Source of the DNA: Dendrophyllia cribrosa
Taxonomy: Eukaryota > Cnidaria > Anthozoa > Scleractinia > Dendrophylliidae
DNA: 64,000 nt
Assembly (NCBI GenBank): GCA_024195265.1
Contig: JAJLRJ010000010.1
Location: 39,766,298-39,830,297 of the forward strand
Reading direction: 5' to 3'
Shown piece after piece: positions 30,001 to 41,525 of the stretch (position 1 is the first letter of the stretch; the number at the start of each line of letters is the position of its first letter). The notes beneath the pieces were generated by a model. That model worked only from the letters and a program-made list of their open reading frames with translations. It made no database searches and was not told where the DNA came from. A program made the position numbers and the translations under genes.

Positions 30001-31560
30001 CTACGTTCACGGTTTACTAGCTAGCAGACCTACTGCGGAAATCGGAGCGCCTAGGGATCTCACAGTCCCCATCTTCTAGTATAGGAGGTGCCTCACCGCG
30101 GTGCAGAGCTGTAGTCAGACTGAAAGTCGGGCATTTAATGCTTCGAGGACTCCTGAGGCTAACAGGCGAACGTGAAGCTCCTTGGACCAACCACCCATCG
30201 AGTGGATTAAATCCGGTGACAGAAACTAACACAGCTGCAGCAGTTAAACCTGCCCCGAACGATCCCTTGGGACTGGGAGGGGAAGGAGTAACTTATACAC
30301 ATTCTATCACTGATCGCGGAGACGAATTATGGCGCCGCCGTCAAGGCCGAAGCTATTGTCCCCCAGGTATCGTACCCGAATTGTGACATGGAACGCACGC
30401 ACTATGTACCAGACTGGCAAAGCACACCAAGTTGCCAGGGAAATGAAGAGGCTGGGGCTCCCCATCCTGGGAGTTAGCGAAACAAGATGGACAGGTGTTG
30501 GGGGGGTCCAATTGACATCCGGGGTTAACAGTACTCTACTCCAGCCTGGCACCGCACGAGAAAGGGGTGGCACTGATTCTGTCAGAGGAGGCCGTCAAGA
30601 GCCTGAAGAAGTGGGAACCACTCTCCGAGCGGATCATCACTGCCAGGTTTGTGTCAAAGTGCCAGAACACCACGATAATCCAAGTCTATGCACCAACAAA
30701 TGACGCGGAAAAAAAAAGAGAAGTAGGACTTCTACCACCAGCTTCAGGCCACCTTCAACAAGAGAAGGACGAGAGATCTCACCATAGTTATCGGAGACCT
30801 GTAGGCCAAAATGGGCTCCGACAACACAAAACAGGAAACGACCATGGGGACTCATGGTGAAGGAGACATGAATGAGAATAGAGAACTGTTCTGTGATTTC
30901 TGTGTAACGAATGGTTTGTTATTGGGGGAGCACTCTTCCCCCACATGAAGTCCCATAAGCTCACGTGGACATCCCCTTATGGCATGACCGAACTTGACCA
31001 TGTGGCCGTCAACAAAACATGGAGAAGTTCACTTCAGGATACCCGAGTGAAGCGCAGTGCAGATGCCGGATCGGATCATCACCAAGTTGTGACTGAGATC
31101 AAGGTAAAGCTGCCGGCTCTGAAGAAGGAGAGATCAACAAGAAGCTAGTATTGCACCTACAAGCTAAAAGACCCAGCAAAGGGTGAAGGATGTGTTCGCA
31201 AATTTGCACTAGCCAACAGGTACGATGCCCTGTACAATGGATCAGATGATGAAGAGAAGATAGAGCCTGACTTGGAACAGGAATGGAGCCAGATCAAGAA
31301 AATGGAGGTGGATTGGCCACACCTTGAGGAAACCTGTCACCAACATCACTCTCCAGCCCTTTGAGCGGAACCCTCAAAGGGCCAGGAGGAAGGACAGACC
31401 CAAGATGTCGAGGAGAAGGACAATGCAGAAGGAATATGAAGACATCGTTATGTCATGGAATAAAGTGAAACAAACAGCATAAAATCGTGTCCGCTGCAGT
31501 GGAGGTCCTATGCTCCGGTTGGAGTGAAAAGGAATAAGTCAGTCAAGTCAGACAAAGAAG
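30000..31560 (+). pseudogene. Degenerate non-LTR retrotransposon: endonuclease joined to 3' tail, no reverse transcriptase
   Basis: Broken frames encode an APE-type endonuclease as in RTE-like LINEs: RIVTWNARTMYQTGKAHQVA (about 30,377), LGVSETRWTG (about 30,468), then after a frameshift RFVSKCQNTTIIQVYAPTND (about 30,650), and further on LTWTSPYGMTELDHVAVNK and ADAGSDHHQVV (about 30,960-31,090). At least three frameshifts and a stop at 31,147 break it. The sequence then passes, from about 31,370, directly to the element's C-terminal tail (R-R-K-D-R-P-K-M-S-R-R-R-T, SWNKVKQTA) without any reverse-transcriptase motif, so the middle is deleted. GC content is higher than in flanking DNA. Confidence 0.8.
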
Positions 31561-33900
31561 GGCGATATATGGTGGTTACACACATCGTTCACGTCTATAA
31601 AATATGATAATCAATGATCCGATCTTACTGGGAATAGAATGTAAAGCGGACACGGTTGTCCGCTTATTAATTCATCCGTTTATAAAATATGATAATCAAT
31701 GTAATAAATATTCTACTTTCACGGTTAACAGGAAATTCTCCGCCGCCCGCCGCGCGGGATCACCGACATGATCATCACTTTTGGTAACACCTTGTGGTTA
31801 AAACCTTCATATTGCTTAGTTTCACTTATTCTCCGCCAAGTATTATGTAGCGCCCATGTTTTTATTTATGAGCTGAGGTCCGACCATACTGGGAATAGAA
31901 TGTAAAGCGGATACGTGTGTTGTCCGCTCATTCATTCATCCGCGACTTTTTTCTCCTAGTGTTTATTAACAATTGCAATGAATTTTGTCTGTACATGTCT
32001 CCGGAGGAGTTTACGTTTGTTAGGAGGACATTTTTCATCACAAAAGTCAGTTTCCTGTCAACAAAACACCACCTATCCGATAACAAGCATGCATTTATAG
32101 TTCACGGATTCGATGTTCGTTTTTAGTGATCACAGATCACGCGGAACACCTTTACGGGTCCGGGGGGGGGGGGGGGGGGGGGGGGAATCGGGAATTCGGA
32201 AACCCGTTTTGTGGATGTAGCCCACATAAGTTTTCCCTTCTGGCTTAATACCCTAAAAGGTACACCCTTAGTGGTACCAAACCACGAATTTAAAGCCCTA
32301 AAAGACAGGACGTCACGATCACCCCCGTCACTTTTATACGGGAGTTCCTAACCCTAAGGCTGGATTTCCACTGTCGCGTAATTTTTTCGTGCGTAAATAT
32401 AATAAGAGACGATGTATGAACAGCTTGCGTAAAAGTTTACGCGAGCTGTTCATACATCGTCTCTTATTTTTACTCACGCACGTAAAAATTACGCGACAGT
32501 GGAAATCCACCTTAACCCTATCCACGGGCTTACGGCCCACTGACAAATGAATTGCTCACCTTGATAATTTTGTCGTTTGAATTCAGAAGGAAAGGCAGAC
32601 CCAAGAATTGGTGAAGAAGAACAATTCAGAAGGATGGGGACATCGGGATGTCATGGAATGAAATGAAATGGAAAGCACAAAATCGAGTTCGCTGGAAAGC
32701 TGCAGAGGAGGCTCTATGCTATGGTTGGAGTGAAGAGGAATATGTCAGTCGAGTCAGACAAAGAAGGGCGATATATGGTGGTTCGTTCACGTCTATTAAA
32801 TATGATAATCAATGATCCGATCTCAAGCAGACACGGTTGTCCGCTCATTAATTCATCCGTTTAAAAAATATGACAATCAATGTAATTGCGTCGACGAAGG
32901 AGACGCTTCCTAATCTTGTCGGCTAGGCGGCTCGAGAAAAGTGTCGGTACCAAATCTGCGCCATCTTGAAACGTCACAATAGTATTCAGCATGCTTAGCG
33001 TGTCGTCTAGGCGGAACGAATCGAGAAAAGTGTCGGTACCAAATATGCGCCATCTTGAAACGTCACAATAGTATCCCGCATGCTTAGCGCCTGTTTGGAC
33101 CTGCGTGCGCACTTTTTTTGCTGCCTCGTGCTCTGACAGCTCGTTCGACAACGTACAACATTCCATAACTACAAGGTAAGATCAATCGTTTTCCTTTTCT
33201 CAAAATTTATCCTATGTTTTCTGGTAAGATCAGTCCAAAATTTATTCTTTGTTTTTCTTATATTTCGTAGGGAACGCTGTCAGACGTGCACTTCCTTCGC
33301 TAGTAAAATAGCTCTAGTTCTCATTGTGTTACTATCTGATAATTGAGCGTTATGAATAAAATTTGTTCGTCTCCGCAGACAAACCCAATAATGTATATAT
33401 TTTTTTATTCGCTTGAGAGAGAGCAATGAAAATTGCTGGACTTTATTCAAAACAGTTCCTACATGCATGTTTCTGGCTTCATACCCTAAAAGGTACACCC
33501 TTAGTGGTACCAAACCACGAATTTTAAGCCCTAAAAGACAGGACGTCACGATCACCCCCGTCACTTTTATACGGGAGTTCCTAACCCTAACCTTGACCAC
33601 GGGCTTACGGCCCACTGACAAATGAATTGCTCACCTTGATAATTTTGTCGTTTGAAGTTTGAAGAAGGAAAGGTAGACCCAAGAATTGGTGGAGAAGAAC
33701 AATGCAGAAGGAAATATGAGGACATCGGGATGTCATAGAATGAAATGAAACGAACAGCACAAAATCGAGTCCGCTGGAAAGCTGCGGAGGAGGCTTTATG
33801 CTCCGGTCGGATTGAAGAGGAATAAGTCAGTCAAGTCAGACAAAGAAGGGCGATATATGGTGGTTACACACACCGTTCACGTGTATAATATTCTTGAACG
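31560..33900 (+). repeat. Cluster of LINE 3'-tail copies and an associated dispersed repeat
   Basis: Tail copies (SWNEMK..., ending with AAGAAGGGCGATATATGGTG) lie at about 32,584-32,790 and 33,655-33,870. A second unit (CCTAAAAGGTACACCCTTAG ... CACGGGCTTACGGCCCACTG) precedes each, at about 32,240-32,580 and 33,480-33,650. A G run is at 32,161-32,185. Two copies of an ~87-bp unit with GAGAAAAGTGTCGGTACCAA lie at about 32,917-33,090. No intact gene. Confidence 0.75.
32356..32513. mobile_element. Near-perfect 158-bp hairpin (foldback MITE)
   Basis: Left arm begins AAGGCTGGATTTCCACTGTC; the right arm ends with its near-complement ACAGTGGAAATCCACCTT. The arms are ~68 bp with few mismatches and a ~20-bp loop. 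It interrupts the dispersed unit found intact at 33.5 and 37.6 kb, so its insertion is younger than that unit. Confidence 0.85.
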
Positions 33901-33995
33901 GCGTGACTTACATTGGCCGCATAATATGCAACTAAATTGTTCATATATAACGAAATTTTTTATGCAAGTTACTTCTTCTGTATGAATAATTAATT

Positions 33996-34112
33996 AATAG
34001 ATAATTACTGAGGCTCGCAGCATTATTAGGTATATTGCAGGCAGCTGAGGGCGCAGCCCGAAGCTGCCTGCAATATACCTAATAATGCTGTGAGCCGAAG
34101 TAATTATCTATT
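33996..34112. mobile_element. Hairpin with ~50-bp arms
   Basis: AATAGATAATTACTGAGGCT at the left pairs with the right end, and GTATATTGCAGGCAGCT with AGCTGCCTGCAATATAC near the centre. Noncoding foldback of about 117 bp, next to AT-rich DNA that leads to the DUF3504 pseudogene. Confidence 0.8.
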
Positions 34113-34668
34113 ATAATTACTGTTTCTCATTAAAACCCATTGTTCTCTTTCTGCATTGTATCTTCGATTTTAGCCAAAAAAAAAAAAAAAATCTTCGATT
34201 TTAGCCACCTCTTCGGCTGTTGTATTCATTTTGAATACAACTATAACAATGAAATAAGCACTTATTGTTGCTACGTATACAGTGTGGTGGCCATTACGTA
34301 ACCTTCAAATCCTCAGTTGTTGTGAAGATTATTTAAATAATGACAATTCATCCTCATAAAATCCTATTGTTATCACTATACATTATATCTTCTATTTTAG
34401 CCGCCCCTTTGGCTGTTACATTGATTTTGAATACTGAGCTCTAACAATGAAATTAGCACTTATTGTGACTACGTACACTATACAGTGCGGTGGCGATTAC
34501 ATAACCCTCGATTCCTCAGTTGTTTTGAGGATTATGTAACTATGATTATGTGTGAACATTAGTATTGAATTTATTTGTTGTTGACGAGAATGTTCACAAA
34601 AATTTGCATACTTTATAACCCAGAGTACTCAGTCATTTTTTTCAGTACCTCGCTCACTTGTTGGAAGC

Positions 34669-35494
34669 ATGGAGGATTCATCGGAAGACGAATCAGCGAT
34701 TTTAATAACGCAGAGTAGTTCGGGGAGTGAATTTTTGCAGTACACCGAGGATATAAGTAAGACTAATAATGCGGGATTGGGCCATTTGCGTATCAAAAGG
34801 AAAGTTGTTCGGGCATATAAGAACTTTTGCAGTACACCGAGGATATAAGTAAGACTAATAATGCGGGATTGGGCCATTTGCGTATCAAAAGGAAAGTTGT
34901 TCGGGCATATAAGAATTTGACTAACGTAGATCGTTGCCCGGTTGAACTGTATAAGAAATATATGTCTCATGTCCCAATGGAAGTCAGCGATAACGTGTTT
35001 TATTTGCGAGCTTTGCATAAGCCAAAAGGGGACACCTGGTATTACAAAAAAGGAACGGGGAGAGAAACTTTGGGGAATGTGGTAAAGAAAATTATGAAAT
35101 AAGGGGGGTTCGATAGACTAATCATTCCCTTCGGGGTAGTTGTGCTGCGCGATTGTATGATGACGGTGTACCAGAACAGATTATTCAAGAAACCACTGGC
35201 CATCGATCATCTGATGGGGTAAGGGCGTATAAATGTACGTCATCGACACTTAAGAGGAAAGCAAGTGAAATCTTGCAGGGAACGACTTCAAAACATGTTG
35301 GAATTAATGTCGACGTAAATGAAGAAAAATGTATTAAGGAAGATGATGAACATAAGTACAGTAAGCAAAAAGAAGAAAAGGGGTTAAAGGAAAAATCCAT
35401 TGAGCCAGAAACAAGTGAAGTTTGTATGAGGTGTAAACAAGTTACGATTAAAAATAAATTGAATATCTTTGTATTCACATATCTCCTGGAATAG
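34669..35494 (+). pseudogene. DUF3504 / Crypton-type tyrosine recombinase, broken
   Basis: ATG 34669 opens an acidic N-terminus (MEDSSEDESA). A 92-bp direct duplication (34,733-34,824 and 34,825-34,916) shifts the frame. The next part, YKNLTNVDRC...LHKPKGDTWYYKK, belongs to the DUF3504 domain found in Crypton-derived proteins such as ZMYM2 and QRICH1. A stop at 35,099-35,101 and a second shift follow, then NHSLRGSCAARLYDDG, IIQETTGHRSSDGVRAYK. The NHSLR arginine, the GHRS histidine and the RAYK arginine and tyrosine fit the recombinase catalytic set. A basic/acidic C-terminal tail ends at 35,494. Two frame breaks make it a pseudogene unless the assembly is wrong. Confidence 0.75.
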
Positions 35495-35639
35495 TTTTCT
35501 TGTGTACTGTTTATTTATTTTAGAAAGTTTTATCTTCAGTTGTACATTACATAGTGGGATTCCAATTTAAACAAATGTTAGCGTCTTTTAATAACGAAAT
35601 CATCAGGGGGGATACTTAAACTTGGTAAAAACGGGCTAA

Positions 35640-36175
35640 CTGCAATATTAAAAATATTGCAGTGTGCACGCTGCAATATTTTTAATATTGCAGCGTGCAC
35701 ACTGCAAAAAATATTGCATTTGGTCTGTTTTAGCACGTTTGGTATTACCCCTGATAATTTCCCTTGCTAACAAAAAGGACCGCCCCCGTTTTCCTCAGAC
35801 ACTTGGAATCAAAACTCTTAAAAACGCTGCAATCGTTGATATAATGCAGAGAGAGAACAAAAGGATTTGATGAGGATCAGTAATTATTCATGCATAACGA
35901 AATTTAAGCAAGTAATTAGTTGCTTATCGTTTTGTTATGTATGAAACACACATATCGTTTTGTTATGTATGAAACACACATAAAGAAATATAAGCCATTA
36001 GATAGTTGCTTATCGCCGTTTTGTTATGTATGAAACACACATAAAGAAATATAAGCCATTAGATAGTTGCTTATCGTTTTGTTATATATGGAAAACAACG
36101 AAATTTAGGCGATTAGTTAGTTGCTTAGCGTTTTGTTATGTATGGAAAACAACGAAATTTATGCGATAAGTTAGT
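35640..36175. repeat. Palindrome cluster and ~65-bp tandem repeats
   Basis: At 35,640-35,720 the word CTGCAATATT and its complement alternate several times, forming short palindromes. From about 35,884 to 36,175 a unit containing TTGCTTATCGTTTTGTTATG and GAAACACACATAAAGAAATA is repeated four to five times with small changes. Confidence 0.75.
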
Positions 36176-36279
36176 CAGGGGCGTAGCCAGGATTTTTTCA
36201 GAGGTCCGCACAATCAATTTTGAAACACTCCCCCTACCTCCTCCCCCCACCCTCAAGTCCCAAATTTTTTTTTTTTTCG

Positions 36280-37659
36280 ACTTTGAGGACATCGTGATGT
36301 CATGGAATGAAGTGAAACAGACAGCATAAAATCGAGTCCGCCGAAAAGCTGCAGTGCCATAAACTCATGGAATGAGGTGAAACAGACAGTATCGAGTCCG
36401 CTGGAAAGGTGCAGTGGAGGCCATATTACTATGCTCCGGTTGGAGTGAAGAGGACGATACGTCAGTCAAGTCAGACAAAGAAGGGCGATATATGTTGGTT
36501 ACGCACACCGTTCCCATCTATAAAATATGATAATCAATGATCCGATCTTGCTGGGAATAGAATGTAAAGCGGACACGCTTGTCCGCTCATTAATTCATCC
36601 GTTTATAAAATATGATAATCAATGTAATAATTAAATATTCTACTTTCACAGTTAACAAAAAATACCGTGATAATAACTTACGAAAACTTGTGGTTACAAC
36701 CTTCATGTTGCTTTTTTCACTTATTCTCTCGATATTCTCCGATGAGTATTATATAGTGCCCATGTTTTCATTTGTGAGCTGCATGAGGTCCGATCTTATA
36801 CTGGAAATAAAATCAGTAAAGCGGACACGCTTTACATTCTTCATTCATGCATGGAATGAAGTGAAACAGACAGTACAAAATCGAGTCCGCTGGAAAGCTG
36901 CAGTGGAGGCCCTAAGCTCCGATCGGAGTGAAGAGGAATAAGTCAGTCAAGTCAGACAAACTACAAGGGCGATATATGGTGGTTACCCACACCGTTCACA
37001 TCTATAAAATATGATAATAAATGTAATAAATATTCTACTTTCACGGTTAACAGAAAATACTCCGGGCCGCCGACATGATCATCACTTACGATACCTTGTG
37101 AGTAAAACCTTCATATTGCTTTTTTTTTTCACTTATTCTTTGCCAAGTAGTAGTGCCTATGTTTTTATATAGAGCTGAGGTTCGATCTTACTGGGAAAAG
37201 AATGTAAAGCGGACACGTGTGTTGTCCGCTCATTCATTCATCCGCGACTTTTTTCTCCTAGTGTTTAACAATTGCAATGATTTCTGTCTGTATCCGGAGG
37301 AGTTTACGTTGTTTAGGAGGACAATTTTAACCGTGAAAGAAACACTTCACATTTATAGTTCCGTGGATTCGATGTTCGTTTTTCGCGGAACACCTTTTTA
37401 AGGGTCGGGGGGTGGGGGGATCGTCGGAAATTCTGAAACCCGCTGTGTAGGTGCAGCTCACATAAGTTTTCTCTAAGTGAAACCAATTATTTCTGAAAAG
37501 TTGTTCCTATATGCATGTTTCTGGCTTAATGCCTAAATGGTACACCCTTAATGGTACCAAACCACGAATTTTAAGCCCTAAAAGGCAGAACGTCACGATC
37601 ATCCCCGTCACTTTTATACGGGAGTTCCTAACTCTAACCCTCCACGGGCACGGGCTTAC

Positions 37660-37690
<31 letters not shown>

Positions 37691-37750
37691 TTCCCCGACA
37701 AATGAATGCTCACCTTGATAATTTTGTCGTTTAAATTCAGGAGCGGCTGT
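36280..37750 (+). repeat. Further copies of the LINE 3' tail and its companion repeats
   Basis: Tail copies at about 36,285-36,520 and 36,845-36,995; the second encodes SWNEVKQTVQNRVRWKAAVE followed by ALSSDRSEEE and a stop, the usual C-terminal end of RTE-like ORF2. Copies of the AAATATGATAATCAATG / GGTTAACA 3' unit follow each. The companion unit (GGTACACCCTTAATGGTACC) returns at 37,530-37,740 with a long C run at 37,660-37,689. Confidence 0.75.
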
Positions 37751-39920
37751 CTTAGTAAATCCTACGACTCGAGTTCTGCCACGTTCAAAGCAAAATATAA
37801 ATTATTTACCCTGCGTCAATGTGAGTGATTCTTGATTCTGTGTTGTGATTGGTCAAAAGTTAAATTTATTGCCAGCTCCGCGGCGGGGGTAGGGGGAGGA
37901 TGTGTATCCCCAATCCCCGTGATATTCATGACTGTGTACGCCGTACATATATCACTAGTGACGTGTGCATCCCGGTGTACCCCCGTAGGAATACACATAA
38001 CAATTGTGTAACTATGCAGTATCATGAATGCGACACTTTCAGTTTATTTGAAAGATAGATCTTTCGTAATGGTCGTCGAAATACGAAAATGCAATACGGC
38101 AGTACAACCTACATTTTAACAGAGGCATGACGTGGGAACAGGTTCCAGTGGCAATTACCGGCCTCATCAGAAATCCAAACTGGTTTATTTTCCTGCGATG
38201 GGTCGTGGAGACAAGATGAGACGAATTTTGATTGTCGCCTCGTATGCATTGTTCATGCGACCTGTCCCCACAATAAATAAAAATAAACCAACAGGAAAGC
38301 GTCGTCTGATCTGCCATCTTGTATTTGAAAACTATTTCAATTCCCAGGTACCTTCCTCATAATGAAGGATTTCTTGTGTAAAAACCCTTCGTGTGCACTA
38401 AGCAACCGTCTTAGCTCAGTAGTGCAAACTTTTTCGGAAGTAAACTTAACTAAGTACCGCCAAGTTCCGACAGTAACGACCCTTGCCGTGCACACATAAT
38501 TCCTACTCGCATTATTCATGATTGTATATTTTACATGTATTTTCTCCTTTTTTCAAGCTCTCTTGATATACGTAAACAATGCCTGATTTAAATGTCCACA
38601 TAAGTGTTTTTCATTACAATATGAATTAGTTTTCTTGAACAAAGCATTCTTTACGGAATTCGGTTGGTTTCGAACAGGATCTAATGTGAAGTTATATTTT
38701 CTCGTTTCACTGTTAACAGTCACAAATTAATCAGATCCCACATCTATAACTCCAACGCAAAAGATATCTGGGAGTGAATTTCAGCAGAAAAAAAAACACA
38801 TAAACGTTTGAAAATGCTAATTGCACCTGTACAGAGTTAACAAATTAAATTTTTATGAACTTTATTTATTGGTTTAGCAATTCAAATTTCATCACCAATA
38901 CATTATACCGCACGTACAAAATATATTTTGCTCATTTAGAAAATTATCAATAAATTGTCCGTAACCAAAACGTTTTATCCGGTTTCATTTGTAATCATCT
39001 GATTAGTTTTACTATTTTTCGGTTTTAGATCGATGTAAGCGAGGGCAAAATACTTCCCGCATAAAGTGCGGTGTTTTACGCTATGCTGAAATTAATAATA
39101 AAAACAAACCTTCAAAACAACATAAATGTAAAAGCTCAAAGTCGTCAAAACAAAGTTAAAAGATCATGAAGTAAATTAAAAATTCCACCCTGGCTTCAAT
39201 TTTCAGGATAATTACTTCAAGAACATGTCCCGTTTCCGTGGCAATAAGATACAAGAAACTCAATACGTTTGTTAGCAAGTACTGCGTTTGGTATTTTTTT
39301 AAATTCGGATTAGGCCATCCCCAAAAAATCTTTCGTTTCCCATCGCCTTCCTTCTCGTGAAAGTGGGTCGGTCGGTTGGGCAAAAAAAAGAAGAAAAGAA
39401 TCTTGAGCCCAGAAAAAGCCTGGATGCTAAGTAAGAAGGCCTGGTTACACGTGTGCTTTCGATTGCCAATGTTTTCCAAATACAAACTTACTTCTCATCT
39501 ACAATGGAGGCTAATAAATTAAATATAAAAGATTTCTATTCAAAATAAAGTCTGGATAAAATGTTTAAAAAGTAAAATTATGCTTGTCAGACAGTGTATC
39601 TGAATTTTTTTTTTTTTTTTTACTTTTCCAAAAAAAATGGGTCGGTCGGGCGATGGGAAACGAAACATTTTCTTTGATGGTGATGGCCTTAGCAGTAATG
39701 GATCCACTTTACTCTCAACATGCGTAAGAGCCAAGCTCTTACGCATGCATGTATGCAGGCATTACCGATGACCAAAATGAAACGCACTTTGTGGTCACTC
39801 AGCAACGCAAGCACAGACAATATATTTTGTGGCAAGAGAGAAAGCGATAAAAAACCCGCGGTTTAACCAAACTGACATTTTCAGCAGACATAATGTAATT
39901 TGCGACAATTTGCATTTAAA
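37751..39920. other. Intergenic DNA upstream of the acyltransferase gene
   Basis: No gene recognised. Two inverted fragments of one repeat (GGGTCGGTCGG...; about 39,310-39,400 and 39,625-39,675) are present. The promoter of the acyltransferase gene should lie in the right-hand part, but no site could be supported. Confidence 0.4.
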
Positions 39921-41525
39921 ATGAATGAGGACTTCGTAAGCACATTCATTGTCTCCCGATTTCGCTCTCGTCTTTGCAGAAACAAGAACAAAAGCCGGCG
40001 ATACATCCATCAAGGGTTTTCAATATTCGTTCCACAGATTCACAAACAGTATACAGGAACAAACCTCGCCATGACTATTGCAATAAGTGCTTTGATCTAC
40101 AAGTTGGAGTGCACTGTGACTTTTCTCGTCTTTTGTCTTTTAATCCCTGCCTTGTTGATTGTATTAGCCATTTTGAAGCTAGTGAAATACGTCGTCGAGA
40201 GTTATATATCGTACACTCGAAACTGTATTCCTTTTCGCGGAGATGACGCAGTTTGGCAGCAAGATCGTCCAGCGAACCGCCACATAATCCCGGCTTTAAT
40301 GGTCATAGAAGGAGTACCGGACATCGAGAAACTCCGACATATTATTTATGAGCGGCTTGTTTATGGAAAAGACGAAATGGGTGAACGAATTTGCCCACGT
40401 TTGACACAACTTATTCAAAAACATTTAGGATGTTTCGTTTGGAAGGAAGATGAGAACTTCAGTGTGAAAAAACACGTCTTGAAATGGGAAGGTAAGTTTC
40501 CAGACTCTTTGGAAAATCTAGATGTTGCAGTTTCCGAAATTTGCTCCACTCCTTTGCCGGAGTCCCTTTCGCCCTGGCAATTAATTGCAGTTCCAATAGT
40601 CGAAGAAGATTATTTCGGACTTGTACTGCGTGTTCACCACAGCGTTGCAGATGGAGTCGCCTTAACAAGGGTGTTTGTAAGGAATCTTTACGATGCACCG
40701 CCATTAACACCCGAACCCAAGAAATTCTCTACAAAGCAGAGATTCTACATGTGGTGCAAGGCGATAGTCATGGGGCCCTTTATTGTTCTAACCAAGTTCT
40801 TCTCGAGAGCTGACGCCTCTAAAATTCACGGACAAGAATTGTGCGGCAAGAAAGTTGTAGCTTGGTCCAGGAATGTCGACCTGTCATTAGTTAAACAAGT
40901 TAAAAATGTGGCTGAGACAACAGTTAATGACGTCATGGTTTCTTGTGTGGCCGGAGCTTTACACGATTATCTGAAACGGGAGCAAAATTGCGATGTTGCA
41001 AAACTCGAAGATATGTGGGCTTTAGTGCCCGTGGATATTCGCGCTTCATCAAAGTCTGTCAAACTCAAGAATAAATTTGCCCTGGTATTCCTTCGACTAC
41101 CAATTGTTGCCAAAAACGCCGTAGACAGGCTTTTCGCAACAAAGCAACGCATGGACATTATCAAAACATCAGCAGAGCCCTTGGTGACTGCAGTAACTGT
41201 CCAGTGTATGATGTTGTTACCAGACTGGTTTTCCAAGCCACTTATAGACTTCTTTTCCAGGAAGACGTCATGTGTCCTCAGCAATGTTCCTGGTCCTCAA
41301 CAGACTTTGTACCTCGGCGGCCAGAAAATTGTTCAGGGAATTTTTTGGGTACCTCAAAGAGCGAATATTGGAGTGGGACTTTCGATATTTAGCTACGGTG
41401 GGGGCATTCGAATAGGGGTATTCTCAGATGAATATGTCATTCCTAACCCCAGGGAGGTGGTGAAGGGATTTGAGAATAATTTCTGGCAACTAGTGAAAGA
41501 GTTAAATATCAGTGAAAATCACTGA
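39921..41525 (+). CDS. Wax ester synthase/diacylglycerol acyltransferase (WS/DGAT)-type enzyme, intronless
   Basis: A 534-residue protein that would join acyl-CoA to a fatty alcohol or diacylglycerol to make wax esters or triacylglycerol. The active-site motif HHSVADG (HHxxxDG) is at residues 239-245; also present are VNDVMVSC (ND motif), SNVPGP, and the C-terminal SYGGGIRIGVFSDE of the WS_DGAT_C domain. A hydrophobic segment at about residues 63-88 should anchor it in the ER or lipid droplet. The gene has one exon. ATG 39921 is the first in frame; ATG 40071 (residue 51) has a stronger GCCATGA context and would put the anchor nearer the N-terminus, so it may be the true start. Corals store large amounts of wax ester, which fits. 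Confidence 0.85.
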   Translation: MNEDFVSTFIVSRFRSRLCRNKNKSRRYIHQGFSIFVPQIHKQYTGTNLAMTIAISALIYKLECTVTFLVFCLLIPALLIVLAILKLVKYVVESYISYTRNCIPFRGDDAVWQQDRPANRHIIPALMVIEGVPDIEKLRHIIYERLVYGKDEMGERICPRLTQLIQKHLGCFVWKEDENFSVKKHVLKWEGKFPDSLENLDVAVSEICSTPLPESLSPWQLIAVPIVEEDYFGLVLRVHHSVADGVALTRVFVRNLYDAPPLTPEPKKFSTKQRFYMWCKAIVMGPFIVLTKFFSRADASKIHGQELCGKKVVAWSRNVDLSLVKQVKNVAETTVNDVMVSCVAGALHDYLKREQNCDVAKLEDMWALVPVDIRASSKSVKLKNKFALVFLRLPIVAKNAVDRLFATKQRMDIIKTSAEPLVTAVTVQCMMLLPDWFSKPLIDFFSRKTSCVLSNVPGPQQTLYLGGQKIVQGIFWVPQRANIGVGLSIFSYGGGIRIGVFSDEYVIPNPREVVKGFENNFWQLVKELNISENH

